DNA of 64,000 nt. It comes from Promerops cafer. Lineage: Eukaryota; Chordata; Aves; Passeriformes; Nectariniidae. Under the pieces are notes generated by a model. The model did not search any database, had not been told where the DNA came from, and worked only from the letters and a program-made list of their open reading frames with translations. This document shows, in pieces, positions 36,169-48,990 of this stretch. Each line of letters opens with the position of its first letter. Position 1 is the first letter of the stretch. The stretch is from the NCBI GenBank assembly GCA_013398275.1, contig VZSE01010018.1, forward strand, positions 1,805,256 through 1,869,255, in the 5' to 3' direction. The position numbers and the translations under genes were made by a program.

Positions 36169-37292
36169 TGTCATGGTTTAACCCCAGCTGTCATCCAGGC
36201 ACAACACAGATGCTTTCTCACCCCCCAGCTAGTGGGATGGGGGAGAGAATCAGAGGGGCAAAAATGAGAAAAGTTGTGGCTGAGATAAAGACAGTTATAT
36301 GACACTGTGACAGTAGAATCCCAGCTAGCTCTGCTACTCGGCCGTCCCCGAGCCCGCCAGCCGTCTCGGGAGCCAGTGCAGTTCAGAGCTGTTCCTTTAC
36401 GGCTGTAGATGTTGTGGTGTTGAGGTTTCAAGGCAAGAACTTAGAGAAGGCTCCCTCTTGTTCAGTTTCTCAGGTTTATTGTCCCAAGCCAGGGGATGAA
36501 CAAGGAGAGAGAGGGAGCAAAGCCCGCTCTTTACTTTTAAACCCGGGGGGAGTTACAATTCTTTACCAATCAGGTCACAGTGGGGAGGGGAGAAAGGTGA
36601 GACCCACGATCTAGCACCCTATAGGAAGGGCACGGGGAGTGGAAAGGGTCACTTAGACCAAGGGGACACTGAGGAACAGGGAATTCTCTGGAACTAGGGG
36701 TAGGAACCAGGTGAGATTGACCTTGTACATGAGGTAGCAGGTGTGTCCAGGGGGTAACTGGCAGCAGGACTAGGGAGGGGAAAACCCAGCATGAAACCAA
36801 ACCCGGGGGTCGCAGAACAAACCACGGGGAGGGGGACCCACCACCACAGTTATAGGTAAGAGAAACACATGCAAGTAAAGCAAAATGAGGAATCCTTTCG
36901 CTGCTTCCCATGGGCAGGCAGGTGTTCAGCACTCCCAGGAAAGCAAGGCTCCATCACGTGTAATGGTGACTTGGGAAGACAGATATCATCACTGTGAACA
37001 TCCTTCCCTCCCACCTTCTTCCCCCAGCTTTATAGGCTGAGCATGACTCTGAATGATCTGGGATATCCCTCTGGTCAGCTGGGATCAGCTCCCAGCTCCC
37101 TGTGCATGCCTAGCCCACTCACTGGTGGGGTTGTGTGAGAGACAGAAAAGGCCCTGACTCTCTGATCACTGCTCAGTGGTAACAAAAATGTCCCTGTGTT
37201 ATCAACACTATTTCCATCACAAATCCCAAACACAGCCCCACACCAGCCACAATGAAGGAAATTAACTCTACCCCAGCCAAACCCAGAAGACA
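36169..37292 (-). mobile_element. Solo ERV LTR (passerine-type), interrupted by a nested LTR
   Basis: The left edge TGTCATGGTTTAACCCCAGC and the right part match an LTR family I recognise from songbird genomes. The right part holds GGAATCCTTTCGCTGCTTCC, a GCATGACTCTGAATG/ATATCCCTCTGGTCAG block, TGTTATCAACACTATTTCC and GGAAATTAACTCTACCCCAG. Its sense strand is -: a TATAAAG box is the complement of 37028-37034, preceded on that strand by the conserved U3 block. The element is split into 36169-36299 and 36849-37292 by another insertion. Both ends abut ACACT (36165-36169 and 37290-37294), a possible 5-base target duplication that overlaps the expected TG/CA ends. No viral genes remain, so this is the usual product of LTR-LTR recombination. 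Confidence 0.88.
36300..36848 (-). mobile_element. Nested solo LTR inside the older LTR, with 6-bp target duplication
   Basis: A 549-bp GC-rich unit with TG...CA ends is flanked on both sides by GTTATA (36294-36299 and 36849-36854), a 6-base duplication of target sequence that is a normal part of the host LTR. On the - strand it starts TGTGGTGGTGGG. It has a TATA-like TTTAAAA (complement of 36535-36541) and an AATAAA (complement of 36475-36480) about 55 bases further on, giving U3-R-U5 order. A 6-bp duplication is typical of class II (ERVK-like) retroviruses. No internal genes remain. It must be younger than the LTR it interrupts. Confidence 0.85.
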
Positions 37293-37294
37293 CT

Positions 37295-39023
37295 CTAAGG
37301 AATCAGTAACACTGCTACCCTTTAAAAGTGCTGCACATATGCTCTTTTTGCAACATACAACATTGAATTGGCTTCAACACTTCATATAAATCAAGACTAG
37401 AATACCCTGTATATATTTGTCTAAAGGCAAAGGATATTGTGTTATCTGGCTTCTTTTATAGTCTACAGCAAAAGGGTAGAAATGGTAGAAAACTGGAGAA
37501 GAATGTCTGCCTTGCTGAGCTTGGTCTAAAAATCTAGAAGTACATACATATATATATATATTTCACTTGGGCATATAAATATTCTTTGAGTACATTACTG
37601 AGATACACACTCGTCTAAGACTGTGTAGGAAAGAGCTTATTTATGGGGTGCTTTAATACTGAATCAAAATATGATCTTGGGTAAACAAGGTCAGTTACTA
37701 TTTTACTGCGACACTTCAGCTTTCCTCACTTTAAATTAGGTTGCAGGAAATGGAGTGTGATGGCTGTTCTCTGTATGAGAAAAAGCCTGGAAGGACCCCA
37801 GACTGTTTTCTGGAAGCAAGTACAGAAAGATTGGTGAATATAAATATAGGAGTCATCAGTTGTTCAAGGACAGTCCTACAATATTTTAAGGGCTGGTACC
37901 AGAAAGGTGGCTCTTTCTTGGCCTAAATGCTGCCCTGAAATGTCTTTATTTTCCTGGTGGCTAATGGGAGGGGACCTGAGGAGTGTGTGCTGCACTAGGT
38001 CACCCTGAAGGCCCTCAGACAGGGGCTTTTATGTACAAGGCAGTAAACTGCTGAACTTCTGGTGTTGTGTTTTTATTTCTTCATGCAGTTGTTTTCATTT
38101 TTCATGTTACATGTTAGTGCTGTATTGCTCTTAGTAGAAATTTTGGAATCTAGGCATTTTTTATTAATGCACCTATAGTTTTTCATTTTATTCCTGCATT
38201 TCAGTGACAGGAGAAAACATCTTGTTATAAGGAAATCCTTAGTGTGATAAATTTAAGGCAATTGTTTTCACCAAGGGAGTTTGAGCTCTGTGTCACTATC
38301 CAGCAATTATAAAATTAAGCACTAAGAATTTGCTGTGAAAACTATCGCTTAATGTTTTTGGAAACTGTCTTTAGAAAGATTAAAAAAGTCACACTGAGTG
38401 AAGTGAAAATCATAGAACAGTACAATGATTTATAACAGCTTATGTTTGTGACCTCATCTGAGTTCATGGAGCAATGAAAGCTGTCTCTGAAGGGCAAATG
38501 TAGAGAAATATCTTTGCAAATCCATAGGTTAGGTGGCTGGATCAAGGAGGGTTGGATTTCTTTTAACATGAATTAGCAAGTCCAAAAGGCCCAATGACAC
38601 AGACATTTTAAAAACCCCCTTAGACAATTATTAAAAAAATTTCAGGTAATCTAAGGCAATGTATAACCATAGAAAGGGGTAGAAGCAGACCAAAACAGCA
38701 TGGAGAGAAGGGTACAGTTCTGATTAACTATCAGCTGTAACATGAACCAAGTTACCTTGGTAGTGGAAGCAGACTTGCTTTGTTAACAAGATATGAGCTA
38801 ACTTACCTTTGCAGCCAGCTAATGAGCTGAGTTAGATTCCTCATGTAGTTGAGATAAATTCAGTTTCACCAGATGTCTCTGCATTGTGCATTATGTATCC
38901 AAAATGGCGAAAGAGACGGTCACAAAAGCCAAAATTATCTTGAAAGTCAAAAACTAACCCTCATTCTTGCAATTCCAATCTAGCATCAAAGTAGTTGGAA
39001 TGAGAAGGAATTTTCTTCAGGAA
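37295..39023. other. Unique AT-rich DNA
   Basis: Small TA microsatellite at about 37545-37560. No gene or transposon recognised. Confidence 0.5.
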
Positions 39024-39057
39024 GGCCACATTTTATAAATATTTTATAAATATTTTA
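39024..39057 (+). repeat. Short tandem repeat of TTTTATAAATA
   Basis: Two and a half copies of an 11-base AT unit. Minor. Confidence 0.8.
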
Positions 39058-42000
39058 AATGACATGCACAGACTTCCCATTCTGGCTGGCAGTGTCCTGG
39101 TTCTGGCAGAGTATACGTTTTGTGCAGAATTTTACTTGGAAAAAAAAAAAGTGGATGACATTAACTTTGAGGGCAGAAAGCTGGCACTAAACCACTAGGG
39201 AACTTAACTGTGCTGCAAGAGGCTATGAGTGCAATGTCATTGTTTTGAAATTTATTGCTAAACACATCAAAAGCTGTTTTTACACTAGTTGAATCCTTGA
39301 TGTTGAATGTTTTCATAGCTGGAAATAAGTTTAGTTAAGTATGCATGGAGATAAAAAAATGCCCTGATCACAACCTGCTCAGTATCTCAGAAGTGTAATC
39401 AAGTTTTCTTGTTCATGGCAAAGACAAATTGATATTTTTGTCTCTAGATCTGTTCTTCTGTTGGTAGTTTGGAAGACTCTGAGAGGAGCAAGAAGCTTTG
39501 GGCTCAGGTAGCAGCGTGAGGATGACTGACCTCTAATATGGGGTTGTAGCAAGGAAGCCAGGCTTGCCTGCTCCTGCTGCGTGATCCTTGGGATTAAATT
39601 TTCCGCAACACTAAAAAATCTAAGGGATTATTCTTTTAGATATATATGAAAAAGGAGATACAGATTATGGGGCTGTCATGCTTTGAAGAGAGGCCAAGTG
39701 GCAATAAGAAACATATTTTAAATATTTTGGGATTTCCAGGGAAGGTGGAGTCGTGTTTGGTTCTACTAGTGTTGGTATGAGGACAAACCTAGAAGACCTG
39801 TCCTGAAAAATACACTGTAGCTGATTTGTGACCATTTTAGTGCATCTGATCTAGTGTGTAGAATCTATGATGTTTTGCACCTGCTAGAGTAAGTGGAGAA
39901 TTTATAGCTATGCAATGAAAATTGCTTTTTCTGTAAAATCTGAGCTAGCTTTGGGTGATGTTTGTTACCAAAAATTTTTGAGTGTAACGCAGGTATGGAA
40001 TTTTTGAAAATTATATTCCACCCCAAGTCTTCTCAAAACAAATAAAAAAATCCCCTAATAAAAACTTTAATCTGGACTGACAAAAGTGCACATAGCAAGT
40101 TCTATTTTAGCATGTCATATTATCAGAAGAGCAGTTGGGCTTGTGTTCTCCTTCATGATCCATGCTCAGAACAAGGAACAGGAGATATATTAATACATAC
40201 ACACAAAAAGTGTGTTTGTATACAATGGAAAATTTCACCTTATGACACTCCTGACTACAAAAATGATCTTTGTTCCAAAAATTGCCTTTATTCAAAGAGT
40301 CAATTCAGTCAAATTCGTGGACAAAAAAACTGTGAAGAACTGTTAAACACATTGTTATTACCTCTAACTGAGGAAATCCCTGACATGTGAATTGCTGCAG
40401 ACTAGGAAGTTATAGCAGGAAGGTATCTCTGTGTTTGTGTGTCCTTACTTTTTTCTCTTAGGCATCCATTTAAATTTTCCTCAGTGCCATCTTCAGGAAT
40501 CAATTGACTTTAGCTATAATAAATAAAATATAGTTGAGCATATGGTATATGCGCAAAACCAAAAACAGCTAGCCACTAAATAGTTCTTTTTAGGGAATTT
40601 TAATGGTGCATAAAATAAAGTGGAAACACTGTTGTCAATTAAAACAAGATATTTTGGTTTCTAGAATATTGAGAGGTCCTTACAATTTATCGGCAAAGTT
40701 GAAATATTTCTGCATTTTTAAATCCTTTTGGAATGTCTCATTGAACATCAGATTTTTAAATTTGCCATATTTTGAGCATCTTGGTAATGAAAGAAAATCC
40801 AAAATGGTAAAACACCTTGCCATGTAAAAATTTCTTATGTTGAGAATTTTCAGCAGGCTGCTATATTAGAGTGTAAGGCTGTATTTCCCTTTTCTATTAA
40901 CTGAGGGATGCTGACTTTTCCTAAAGCCTGCCCATCAAATACCTAGGAAACAACCACTGTGGGTGTAAAATAGCTTCTTCTTAGACTCCCAATAATTTCT
41001 CCCGGGAAATTTATATTCTATGGCTGTTTCCTGTAGATTACTTCAATTAGCCTAAGACTTTTAGTGAGAGGCAGTTAAAATGCTTTGGATCTTTAAGTTA
41101 TTAACATATAATTCATGGTAATACATGCAAAATCTTGACAGTGATGTAGATTTACTGTCCAAGCAGAATGGGCTAAGTACATGTAAATGTACATATTTTT
41201 AGTAAAAGCTCTCATTGTTAAACCAGCTGCTTTAATTGGTCTACAAAACTGAAATTATTTCTCTTTGTTTCTTGTCCTCCAAAACATGGGCATAGAATTA
41301 AGACTATGATAATGATGATTGCTGTGCTGAAAAAAAATATTTACATTGTAAACAACACCCAAGCACTACTTAAAGCTGAAAACAAGAATATAAGGAATGA
41401 CAATCTGTTGGTGTTTTGTAACAAAATATATTTCCACTTAAGTCACTGAAAACCAACAAAATGCTAAGCGTAGTTGCCACAATTTTTAGAAAGTTACAAT
41501 GATCAGAGAGATCTGGAAATTCTGGGGTTTAATGCTTCTGTGGACATGTTTCTAAATAGTCAACATTGTGTCATTGTAAAAACTTACTATAATTGCATTT
41601 GCAAATTTTTTCATGAGTTCCTTTTGAAGACAGTCTGTGGTTCTGCTTCCAATGTGAGTTTGGAAACCAACATCAACATGAATGTTGATGTGAATGCAAA
41701 CTATTATGTTGATAGAGTTACATAATTTGAGTATGCGTATTCATTTTCTGGCATGTATTTGAAATGATATTTGTGTCTTTTCTAAAAAAATTGATTTAAC
41801 TGACTACATAAAGTCCTGCCCCACATTTGCATTTTCCTTGTGCCATTCTGATACATATCTGAGATAGTCTGGGATTTCATTGCATTATCGGTCATTTTCC
41901 CTGTAGGGGACAATGATAATCACCTGTCCCTTATTGGCCTGTGTAGAAGATGTGAGATATTTGAGACAAAACTTGCCTTCCTGTGCTGTCTGTTTGTTCA

Positions 42001-42861
42001 GAGCCCAGGGCAGGGGCCAAGAGAGCATCCAGAGGTTCACACTCTGCAAGTCACACCTGTGGTGATGTCGAGGGAAATGGGCACAGTAGTTGGAGAAATG
42101 TAGTAAAGGTTATTTCCAAAACTCTGCCTACTTTATTTGGTGCTTCTGGCAGATAGTCTTTTAGAAACATGGCTATGACAGGGTGTGGAGACAGCCTGAA
42201 ATGCCAGCCCAAACAAGGACTGAGCAGTCACTCTGATCCCTGTCCCTTGTCTGAAGTCAGAGGTCTCCAGCTGCACATGAGCAGGTGTTGGGAGCAGTGG
42301 GTTTGTGAGACATTGTGTCACTGGCAACTCTATGTGTGGCCTAAATGACAATATTTCCTTCCTTAATTTACCTGCTCAGCCTCCTTTTAGCATAGTTTCT
42401 TTTACACCAGTGTCTGTGGAAAACAGAAATATATGTCCTCACTGAAATACGTCTCTAAGAGAGAGCTGGGTATAAATTTTGTGCACCTCACAACTAGTTG
42501 CCTCATACCCCTAATGGCTAGGCTCTCCTAACTACTAGATACATTATTTCTTTTCTCTCATTTATTTGAATAGTTCCTGTTACCTAAAGTGCTTGTTATT
42601 AGTGTGACTTATTAATATTTTTCAAAGACTTCTTTGTAACTTTCAACTCCTCATGCCTTTCTACCAATGCAGTTATTTTTTGAATCTTGATATTCCTTGT
42701 AGCAATCAGAGCAATCTTGGCATCACTGCAGACCTAAAGGAATCAGGAGTTTGTATTGCTGCTCAACAGTTATTTAGACAAAAATCCTGTCCAAATGACA
42801 AAAAGAAAAAAAAAGTGAAAAGGAAACAAAAGCAATGCAGTGCACTGTGTTAAGAACAGGA
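39058..42861. other. Unique AT-rich DNA, no supported gene
   Basis: Frames at 40112-40390 and 41474-41725 (+) have no domain. Region 41990-42350 is moderately GC-rich, without a recognisable repeat. Confidence 0.5.
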
Positions 42862-43215
42862 TGTTAAGGGTTAGAATGGACCTTAAAACTCATAGAGTTC
42901 CAAGCCCCCCACCATAAGCAGGGACATCTTCCACTATCCCTGGTTGCTCAAAGCCCCATCCAACCTGGCCTTGAACACTTCCAGGGATGGGACACCCAGA
43001 GCTGCTCTGGGCAACCTATGCCAGTGCCTTACCACCCTCACAGGAAAGAATTTCTTCCTAATATTGAGCCAAAATGTCATATTTTTCGTTTCAGACCAAT
43101 TGCAGTTCTATCACTGCAATTCCTGATGAAGCCCCTCTCCACCTTTCCTGTAGGCCCCTTCAGATTGGTTGCCCCTTCAACTCCGAGGTTGCTATCAGGT
43201 CTCCACACAGTCTCA
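42862..43215 (-). mobile_element. CR1 LINE 3' part, antisense
   Basis: Reverse complement of an avian CR1 3' region. Blocks in order: GGTTAGAATGGACCTTAAAA, the AGGGACATCTTCCACTATCC block, CCCCATCCAACCTGGCCTTG, ACACTTCCAGGGATGGGACA, CAGAGCTGCTCTGGGCAACC, a degenerate AAGAATTTCTTCCTAATAT block and a GTAGGCCCCTTCAG...GCTATCAGGTCTCC block. The left end lacks the terminal octamer repeats, so the last few bases are eroded. 5'-truncated near 43215. Overlapping frames at 42944-43256 are CR1-derived noise. Confidence 0.95.
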
Positions 43216-44911
43216 ATATTTATGTTACAGCAAACTCTGTCAGTTTAACTACATAAATCCCACTTTATTTCTTTAAAATGTGGACATTCTCTGGTTGTTC
43301 AACATTAACATTGTACAAGAACATGTAGATTCTTCTCTACAATCTTGTTAATAACTTGTCCCTGTAAGTGGTGTTACTTTGCTCTATTCAAAATCTTTTA
43401 AAAAAACAGTTAATGACACATTTCCTAAGTACAAGGATGGAAATCAAGGATGCTTGACTCATCGTGCTGAAGCATACAGAATCACCTGTAATCAGACATC
43501 TCTCTGTTTATCTGGACTCTTTTATTTTCTGATCTATGTTAGTAAGGTGCACTCTGAAAAAGTGGTACAAATATATAGAGAGCATTACTTTGAAGAATTC
43601 AACTAGTCATAAACAAACACATCCTTTACCACATTTGGGAAAGGAGGGAATGGAAAATACAGAACTGATTTATAAGGAATTACCTCTTGAGATAATCCAT
43701 TTATCAGCTCTTTTCCTACTTTTATGTACAGCTAGTGAACTAGACAATTTGCTCTCTCTTCTCTTTGTACTCAGCATATTTTGAACTTTGATAATAGCAA
43801 GTTTATTTCCCACTGTACTTAAAACAATTCAGTCCATTGGTTCTGTCCTCCCTATTGGTAGATCATTTCAGCAAGTCTCTCAGTGTGCATTTTCACTTTG
43901 ATCATGCCCTTTCCATCCAGTTGAAGGGAATTAGATGGGTTCTCAAGGGAGCTCAAGTAACTCTTTGGATTGGTTTTGTTGCGGTAATTCACTCATTGGT
44001 GAAAAAATGGAACACCAACCAGGAAATACAGGAGCATACTCAGATTCCTTTTTCACTGGGATAATCCTTGAAAATAAAGCCTTGTATGATGCAAATTCAT
44101 GCAGAATTGTAGAGCTAGGTGCATCTGGTAAGCAACAGGCAGCAAGTCAGCTCAGAAAAAAGTGTATTTACTGCAGGCAAAGGTCCTGTGAATTGCTTAC
44201 TTAATTTAAAACAGTGTAAGTGGCCTCCAAGGAAATGTTTCAAAGAAAGAGGAGTCAGTTTGAAAAGGGCTGGTGGGGTTTATTTTCATCTCTTTGACCT
44301 GATAGTCTGAAGCATCAGCAACCTTTTTCCATGTGGAAATCTCAGTGTTACATGTTTTCTCCAGTACCCGTGTTAACTTTCGTTGAGCTAGTTCTACATT
44401 TTAAACTTGCAAGAATTCACACTCCTTTCTTGTTTCCCAGACAGAAACGTGCCTCCAGCTTCTATAATTTCTCTCCCTTCATTTGCTGCAATATTCCTTG
44501 CTGCATAGTTAACCTTAATGTTTATTTTTTCTACTTAACCCTTATAGGCAGCTTAAGCTATGGTTTATCCTGTATATTTTTGGCCAGATACTAGAAATCC
44601 TGATAAAATCCAACATCTAAAATCTTTGAAAAATAATGAATGAACGTGCAATTCTAGTGGTGTGCTTTCCCATTGTATGTGGATAAAACACTTTAAAGGA
44701 CCTAAAGGATTTCAACTGGTTGCATGGTCCACACTCGCATGATAAAAAATAAGCTTTGTGTTCACCTTTACTGAAAGAATTAACATACATTTGGTGTTCA
44801 CTAATATCCATTCCAACTCCTGTTTCTCCAAATAATAAGTCAGTTGCATCCCTTCTGTCCAAATCTGGGGCTCTTGGGACCTTGGAAAATGAAACATTCT
44901 TTAAAGAAAGT
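43216..44911. other. Unique DNA, no supported gene
   Basis: Several overlapping + strand frames of 60-90 codons lie between 43379 and 44594. None has a domain or splice support. Confidence 0.5.
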
Positions 44912-45053
44912 ATCGTAGAATCACAGAATGGTTTGGGTTGGAAGAGACCTTAAAAATCATCTCATTCCAAACCTCTGCCATGGGCAGGGACACCTTCCAC
45001 TAGACCAGGCTGCTCAGAGCCCCATCCAACCTGGCCTTGAACACTTCCAGGGA
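44912..45053 (-). mobile_element. CR1 LINE 3' end, short copy, antisense
   Basis: Begins ATCGTAGAATCACAGAATGG, followed by TTTGGGTTGGAAGAGACCTT, and runs through GCAGGGACACCTTCCACTAG to ACACTTCCAGGGAT. This is a well-preserved, younger-looking CR1 3' tail of about 140 bp with severe 5' truncation. It is close in sequence to the copy at 42.9 kb and in the same orientation. Confidence 0.97.
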
Positions 45054-48000
45054 TTACCTCAGTTTTGTTTTAACCTTTCTTGTTGTCAACCCTCTGCTTC
45101 ACAGTGGTGTGTGAAAAAGTTGTTCCATTTGTGTCATAGCCTCAAGTGTATTCAGTGGCTGTTTATTACAGCAACACACAACAGACATCTCTTAGGAGGA
45201 AGAAAACAGTGCATTTTGCTAAATTATTATTGGATTTGCCTGGCCCAATCAGACAGGAAGCTTCAATACCACTTGTGAGAATGCTGGGAAGTGTTATTTA
45301 GAAAAACAAGCTCATTTGCTCAGCTGTTACGTGGATATATGTAATCTTTATAGCAGCACCTAGATGCATTAATGACTTTCAAAGATGAGTTTGTTTTATT
45401 GGTTTTATTACAAATATAATGCAATTTGTTAACTGTTCCCTGGTGATCTGCTCTGTTCAGAGATGAGTTTTGGAGATAACACCAGGTATTGCTATCTTCT
45501 ATTAGAGAAAGATTGCTATTTTTGCTTGTGCCTCTTGTCTCTTTATTTATTTTGTGTTTTTATTGAATTTACTGTCATGAACAATTGGTGAATAGGAGCC
45601 AGCCTTTAGCAATGCTAGAATTATGTCTCCATGTAGATTTTTATGGTCATGTATAAAAATACATTGTGTCTAGCTTTTGCATTAAAAGTTACAGTATATT
45701 GAGAAAGGATACTTGAAATAATAGGTTTTTGTGTGTATATGTTTATAATATTTATGTTCTTTAATAATATTTAAGGAAAGCAGAAGTGAAGGAACATCTG
45801 ATATTGAAGCTAGCAAATTTGCTAAAAGTACTAATTCTGTTTGGCAATGTAGTATGAATGTATGTTGTTAGGGGAATCACAGTCAATAGTTCTGGGATTT
45901 GTTGGTTTGGTTTTTTATTTAGTGAAAATAGACTAGGAATAAACAGTTTAAACTTGACTTGTGCCAAGAGACCAGGTACAAGTGGCAAGTCAGTGAACAC
46001 CTGCATTGGTTTTGTCCAAAAAGCCAATCAGACTCATGTTTGGCATGCACGCTCTGTATGAGTATTATGTGATGCTAAGAACTTCTCAGTTCTCATTTCC
46101 TGATTTGCTCAGTAGTACAGTGCACTGTCTTGATCTGTTTTCTGTGAACATAGTGCTTGGAACCCTTCACACAAGCATTCTCCGGGGCTATGTTGGCCTA
46201 GAAAAGAAAGAATCCTAGAAATTTTTAGGAACATTTGAAAAATCTTCCAGCCTGAGCGAAAACACTGTATTTATAGAGAACTTACTGAAAAACTTAAAGT
46301 ACCCTAAACTATGATGAGCTGCAAGAATTAGTTGAAAAAATACTTGGAGAAAATAAGGAAAAAAAAAGCCAGGGCAATGCCTGTGTATGACTTGCTCAAC
46401 TTTTTGCTTCCAAAAAGAAAGAAGCAATCAAAAATTCTATGCAAAAAGTTCTTAAACTTCTAAGGAAAAATTTTGGCCCAAATTAAAAAATTTGGGCGTT
46501 TTTATAGATATCAGATAGCAAGGTAAAGAGAATTTTTACTAGAGACACATTTTAATTAATTAATTGACGTGTTTCTTCTTTCAGCTTTTGATTAAATGAG
46601 AAATTGAATGTATTTTGTTCAGTTCTGTTTTATGGAGGCTAAAATGTGAAGGGAATTCTAGCACCTATTAGAAACCTTTGGATAAGATAATATAGGAGAT
46701 TTACCATATTTTTATGGCTAGTGATTCAGTGACGAAAAGGATATATTCCTTCAGAAAGAGTGGAAAGTATTTCTCTTATGGCACTGTGCAGCATTTCAGA
46801 TGAAGCACAAATAACTGTGATGGGTAAATGAACACAGAAAGATTGGGAAAAGTGGCTGAGCTTATGTAATCCTTTGTGTAGTCTCAGACAGTGTCTGTGT
46901 GGCTGCATATCTAATGTTTTGGGGGAGTGGTTGTTAAGTTTTAATGCTCTTAGGAAGATGGGCCAAGGAATACCAGAACTCCTGTGCAGGAGGCAGTTTC
47001 ATTTGTGAAGAGTACACCACTGTAACAAAACAGTTAGACTCCAAGGCCTCTTCTATACCCAGGTCTATCACAGATAGACTTGTGGATTAAAATTAGGGAT
47101 TTCTGCACATGGAAGTAGTGTCATTTTATGTAAGAACTTTGACTTCTGGCTTCCTTGTTCTTTCCATTCTACTGGGAAAACCCAATGTTCACACTTACAT
47201 TGAATCCCTTTTGGAAAGTTCAACATAACTATAAAGCAGCTTCTGGCTAGTGAAAAAAAGTTGTGGTTGTCATATAAGAGAGTGAAGCTCGTTGAGGTCA
47301 AAAGGCAAATTCAATGTCCTGCAGCAAAGCTATTTTGATCTGATGGCTGTTCAGGGTATGAGCACAGTTTTCCCTTGAAATGCATGTTGAAGCAAGAGAT
47401 GTCTTCTAGCCAAAAATATCCAGAGAACCTTCACCAATATGCTTTTATTTTGTGACTTTGTTTTGTGGTTTGTTTGTATTTGAAATCTTCCGTGAATGTA
47501 ACATTTCTATGTTGAACAGCAAAACAAGGTAAAGGAATGGGGAAAATGAGATGAAGAAAGGTGATTTGATAGGAAAATGATTACTGAGTAACATAGAAAA
47601 AGGGTTTGGGAAGAGATAAGAAGACAAATTTCCACTAGAAATCAGAGCTACTAGCAAAGAAATAATGTCAGAGTTGGAAGTAGTAAAATTATTAATTTAC
47701 ATTGTTTTAGAAGTTGTTTCCATAGATTTTATCATGAACTCTCCTAATGCACTCTGATTCTGCTGTTTTCACTACAGTCTCTGGCTCTAATTAAAGCAAG
47801 GACATTTGATTTTGGAACGTGATTGTTACCTTGGAGCTGTTCTTCTGGATTCTGTTAATGGTTTGTCAAAACCTTCTTTAGTATGCTGAATTTTGCAAGA
47901 AATCTTGTGGGAAGCTGTTCCTTGTTATGGGATTTTGGCATCTGTTCTTCATACTCAGAAGCAAAAAGTGCTGAGACCATGAAAGGAAGCTGGCAGTCAG

Positions 48001-48536
48001 GTTAGGTAGATGGGAGGGAGACACGTTTTTCTCATATAGAGAATATCCCTCTTTTCCCCTGTGTGCATCATGCAGACATTGCTGGCAGGAAAATGGATAT
48101 TTCAGCAAAGCACCCAAGGGCTCTCTGTCTCTGGGGGCACAAAATTACCTTCTTATGTTCTACAGGTGGTTCCTCTATCAATGTCAGGCAATGTAGTGTA
48201 GTGAGCAAACCTGGTAAATTTGAGCTTTGTCTGTATGCCACTACTACTGCATTGACTCAAAAATACTCATATTTCACAAAATGCTAGAGTAAAACTAATT
48301 GTTATTTTTTAACGGTAATTTGCAGAGCTTTTTGTTTTGTTATAGAGGATCATGCCTTGGAAAAGACTTCTCTTTCTTCTTTTGTTTTTTGCTCTTGTTA
48401 AGAAGAAAGGAAGAGGCAGGGAGATGAAGTGGTGGCTTCAGACCAAAAATGCTGTTAGCTTATCCTTCCTTCTCAAGATAAGTGACTGCATAAGTACTAT
48501 TTATTTTCCAAAGTAGAAATCAGAGAATGAATTTCC
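45054..48536. other. Unique AT-rich DNA
   Basis: Holds a 9-bp inverted repeat GCCCAAATT-AAAA-AATTTGGGC (46476-46497) and a (TTAA)n-like word at 46551-46566. No gene or transposon recognised. Confidence 0.5.
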
Positions 48537-48578
48537 TTTTTTTTTTTTTTTTTTTTTTTTTTNTTTTTTTTTTTTTTT
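48537..48578 (+). repeat. Poly-T tract, 42 bases, with one unresolved base
   Basis: Only T except an N at 48563. The true length is uncertain. No retrocopy is recognisable upstream on the - strand. Confidence 0.95.
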
Positions 48579-48809
48579 GTGAATCCAACTACTATAGACT
48601 GTGGCTTTCTTGGCTGGATCCAAAGTTGGGTTTAATTCTTATTATGTTTTTTAATTGCTGATTTCAGTTTTATTTGTTGAAGTCACAGCTTTTTGTATTT
48701 ATCAAAGAAAGGCTGTATGAAGAGATCATAGCAGACATAAGAGATTAAACCCCTAGTATCAATTCAGTGAAACAATGCACATATTGTAACTAAAACTGTT
48801 TCTTTTCTC
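48579..48809. other. Unique AT-rich DNA
   Basis: Nothing recognised. Confidence 0.45.
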
Positions 48810-48990
48810 CTCTTTGATTTGCGGTACCTAATTAATTATAACATGCAGGCAATAAAAATCTCCAGCTTTTATTATTAAGCTTTGTAATTTAGGGCCTTAC
48901 TCTACCACTTTGTCTCACTTTGAACAGTCCCTTTACACAATTGTACCCTTGCAGTGATTGGGATTACTTACATGGCAAGAAAGGACCCAG
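48810..48990. other. Possible conserved noncoding element
   Basis: Repeat-free stretch with CCTAATTAATTATAACATGC near 48828, then CAGGCAATAAAAATC and AGCTTTTATTATTAAGC. The homeodomain-core density is suggestive only. Confidence 0.28.

Noticed and set aside
36171..36932. Open frames of 66-120 codons around 36.2-36.9 kb
   Set aside because: They lie inside the nested LTRs, which are noncoding, and match no viral protein.
46476..46497. 9-bp inverted repeat GCCCAAATT/AATTTGGGC
   Set aside because: A few such repeats are expected by chance in 64 kb. Kept only as a note.
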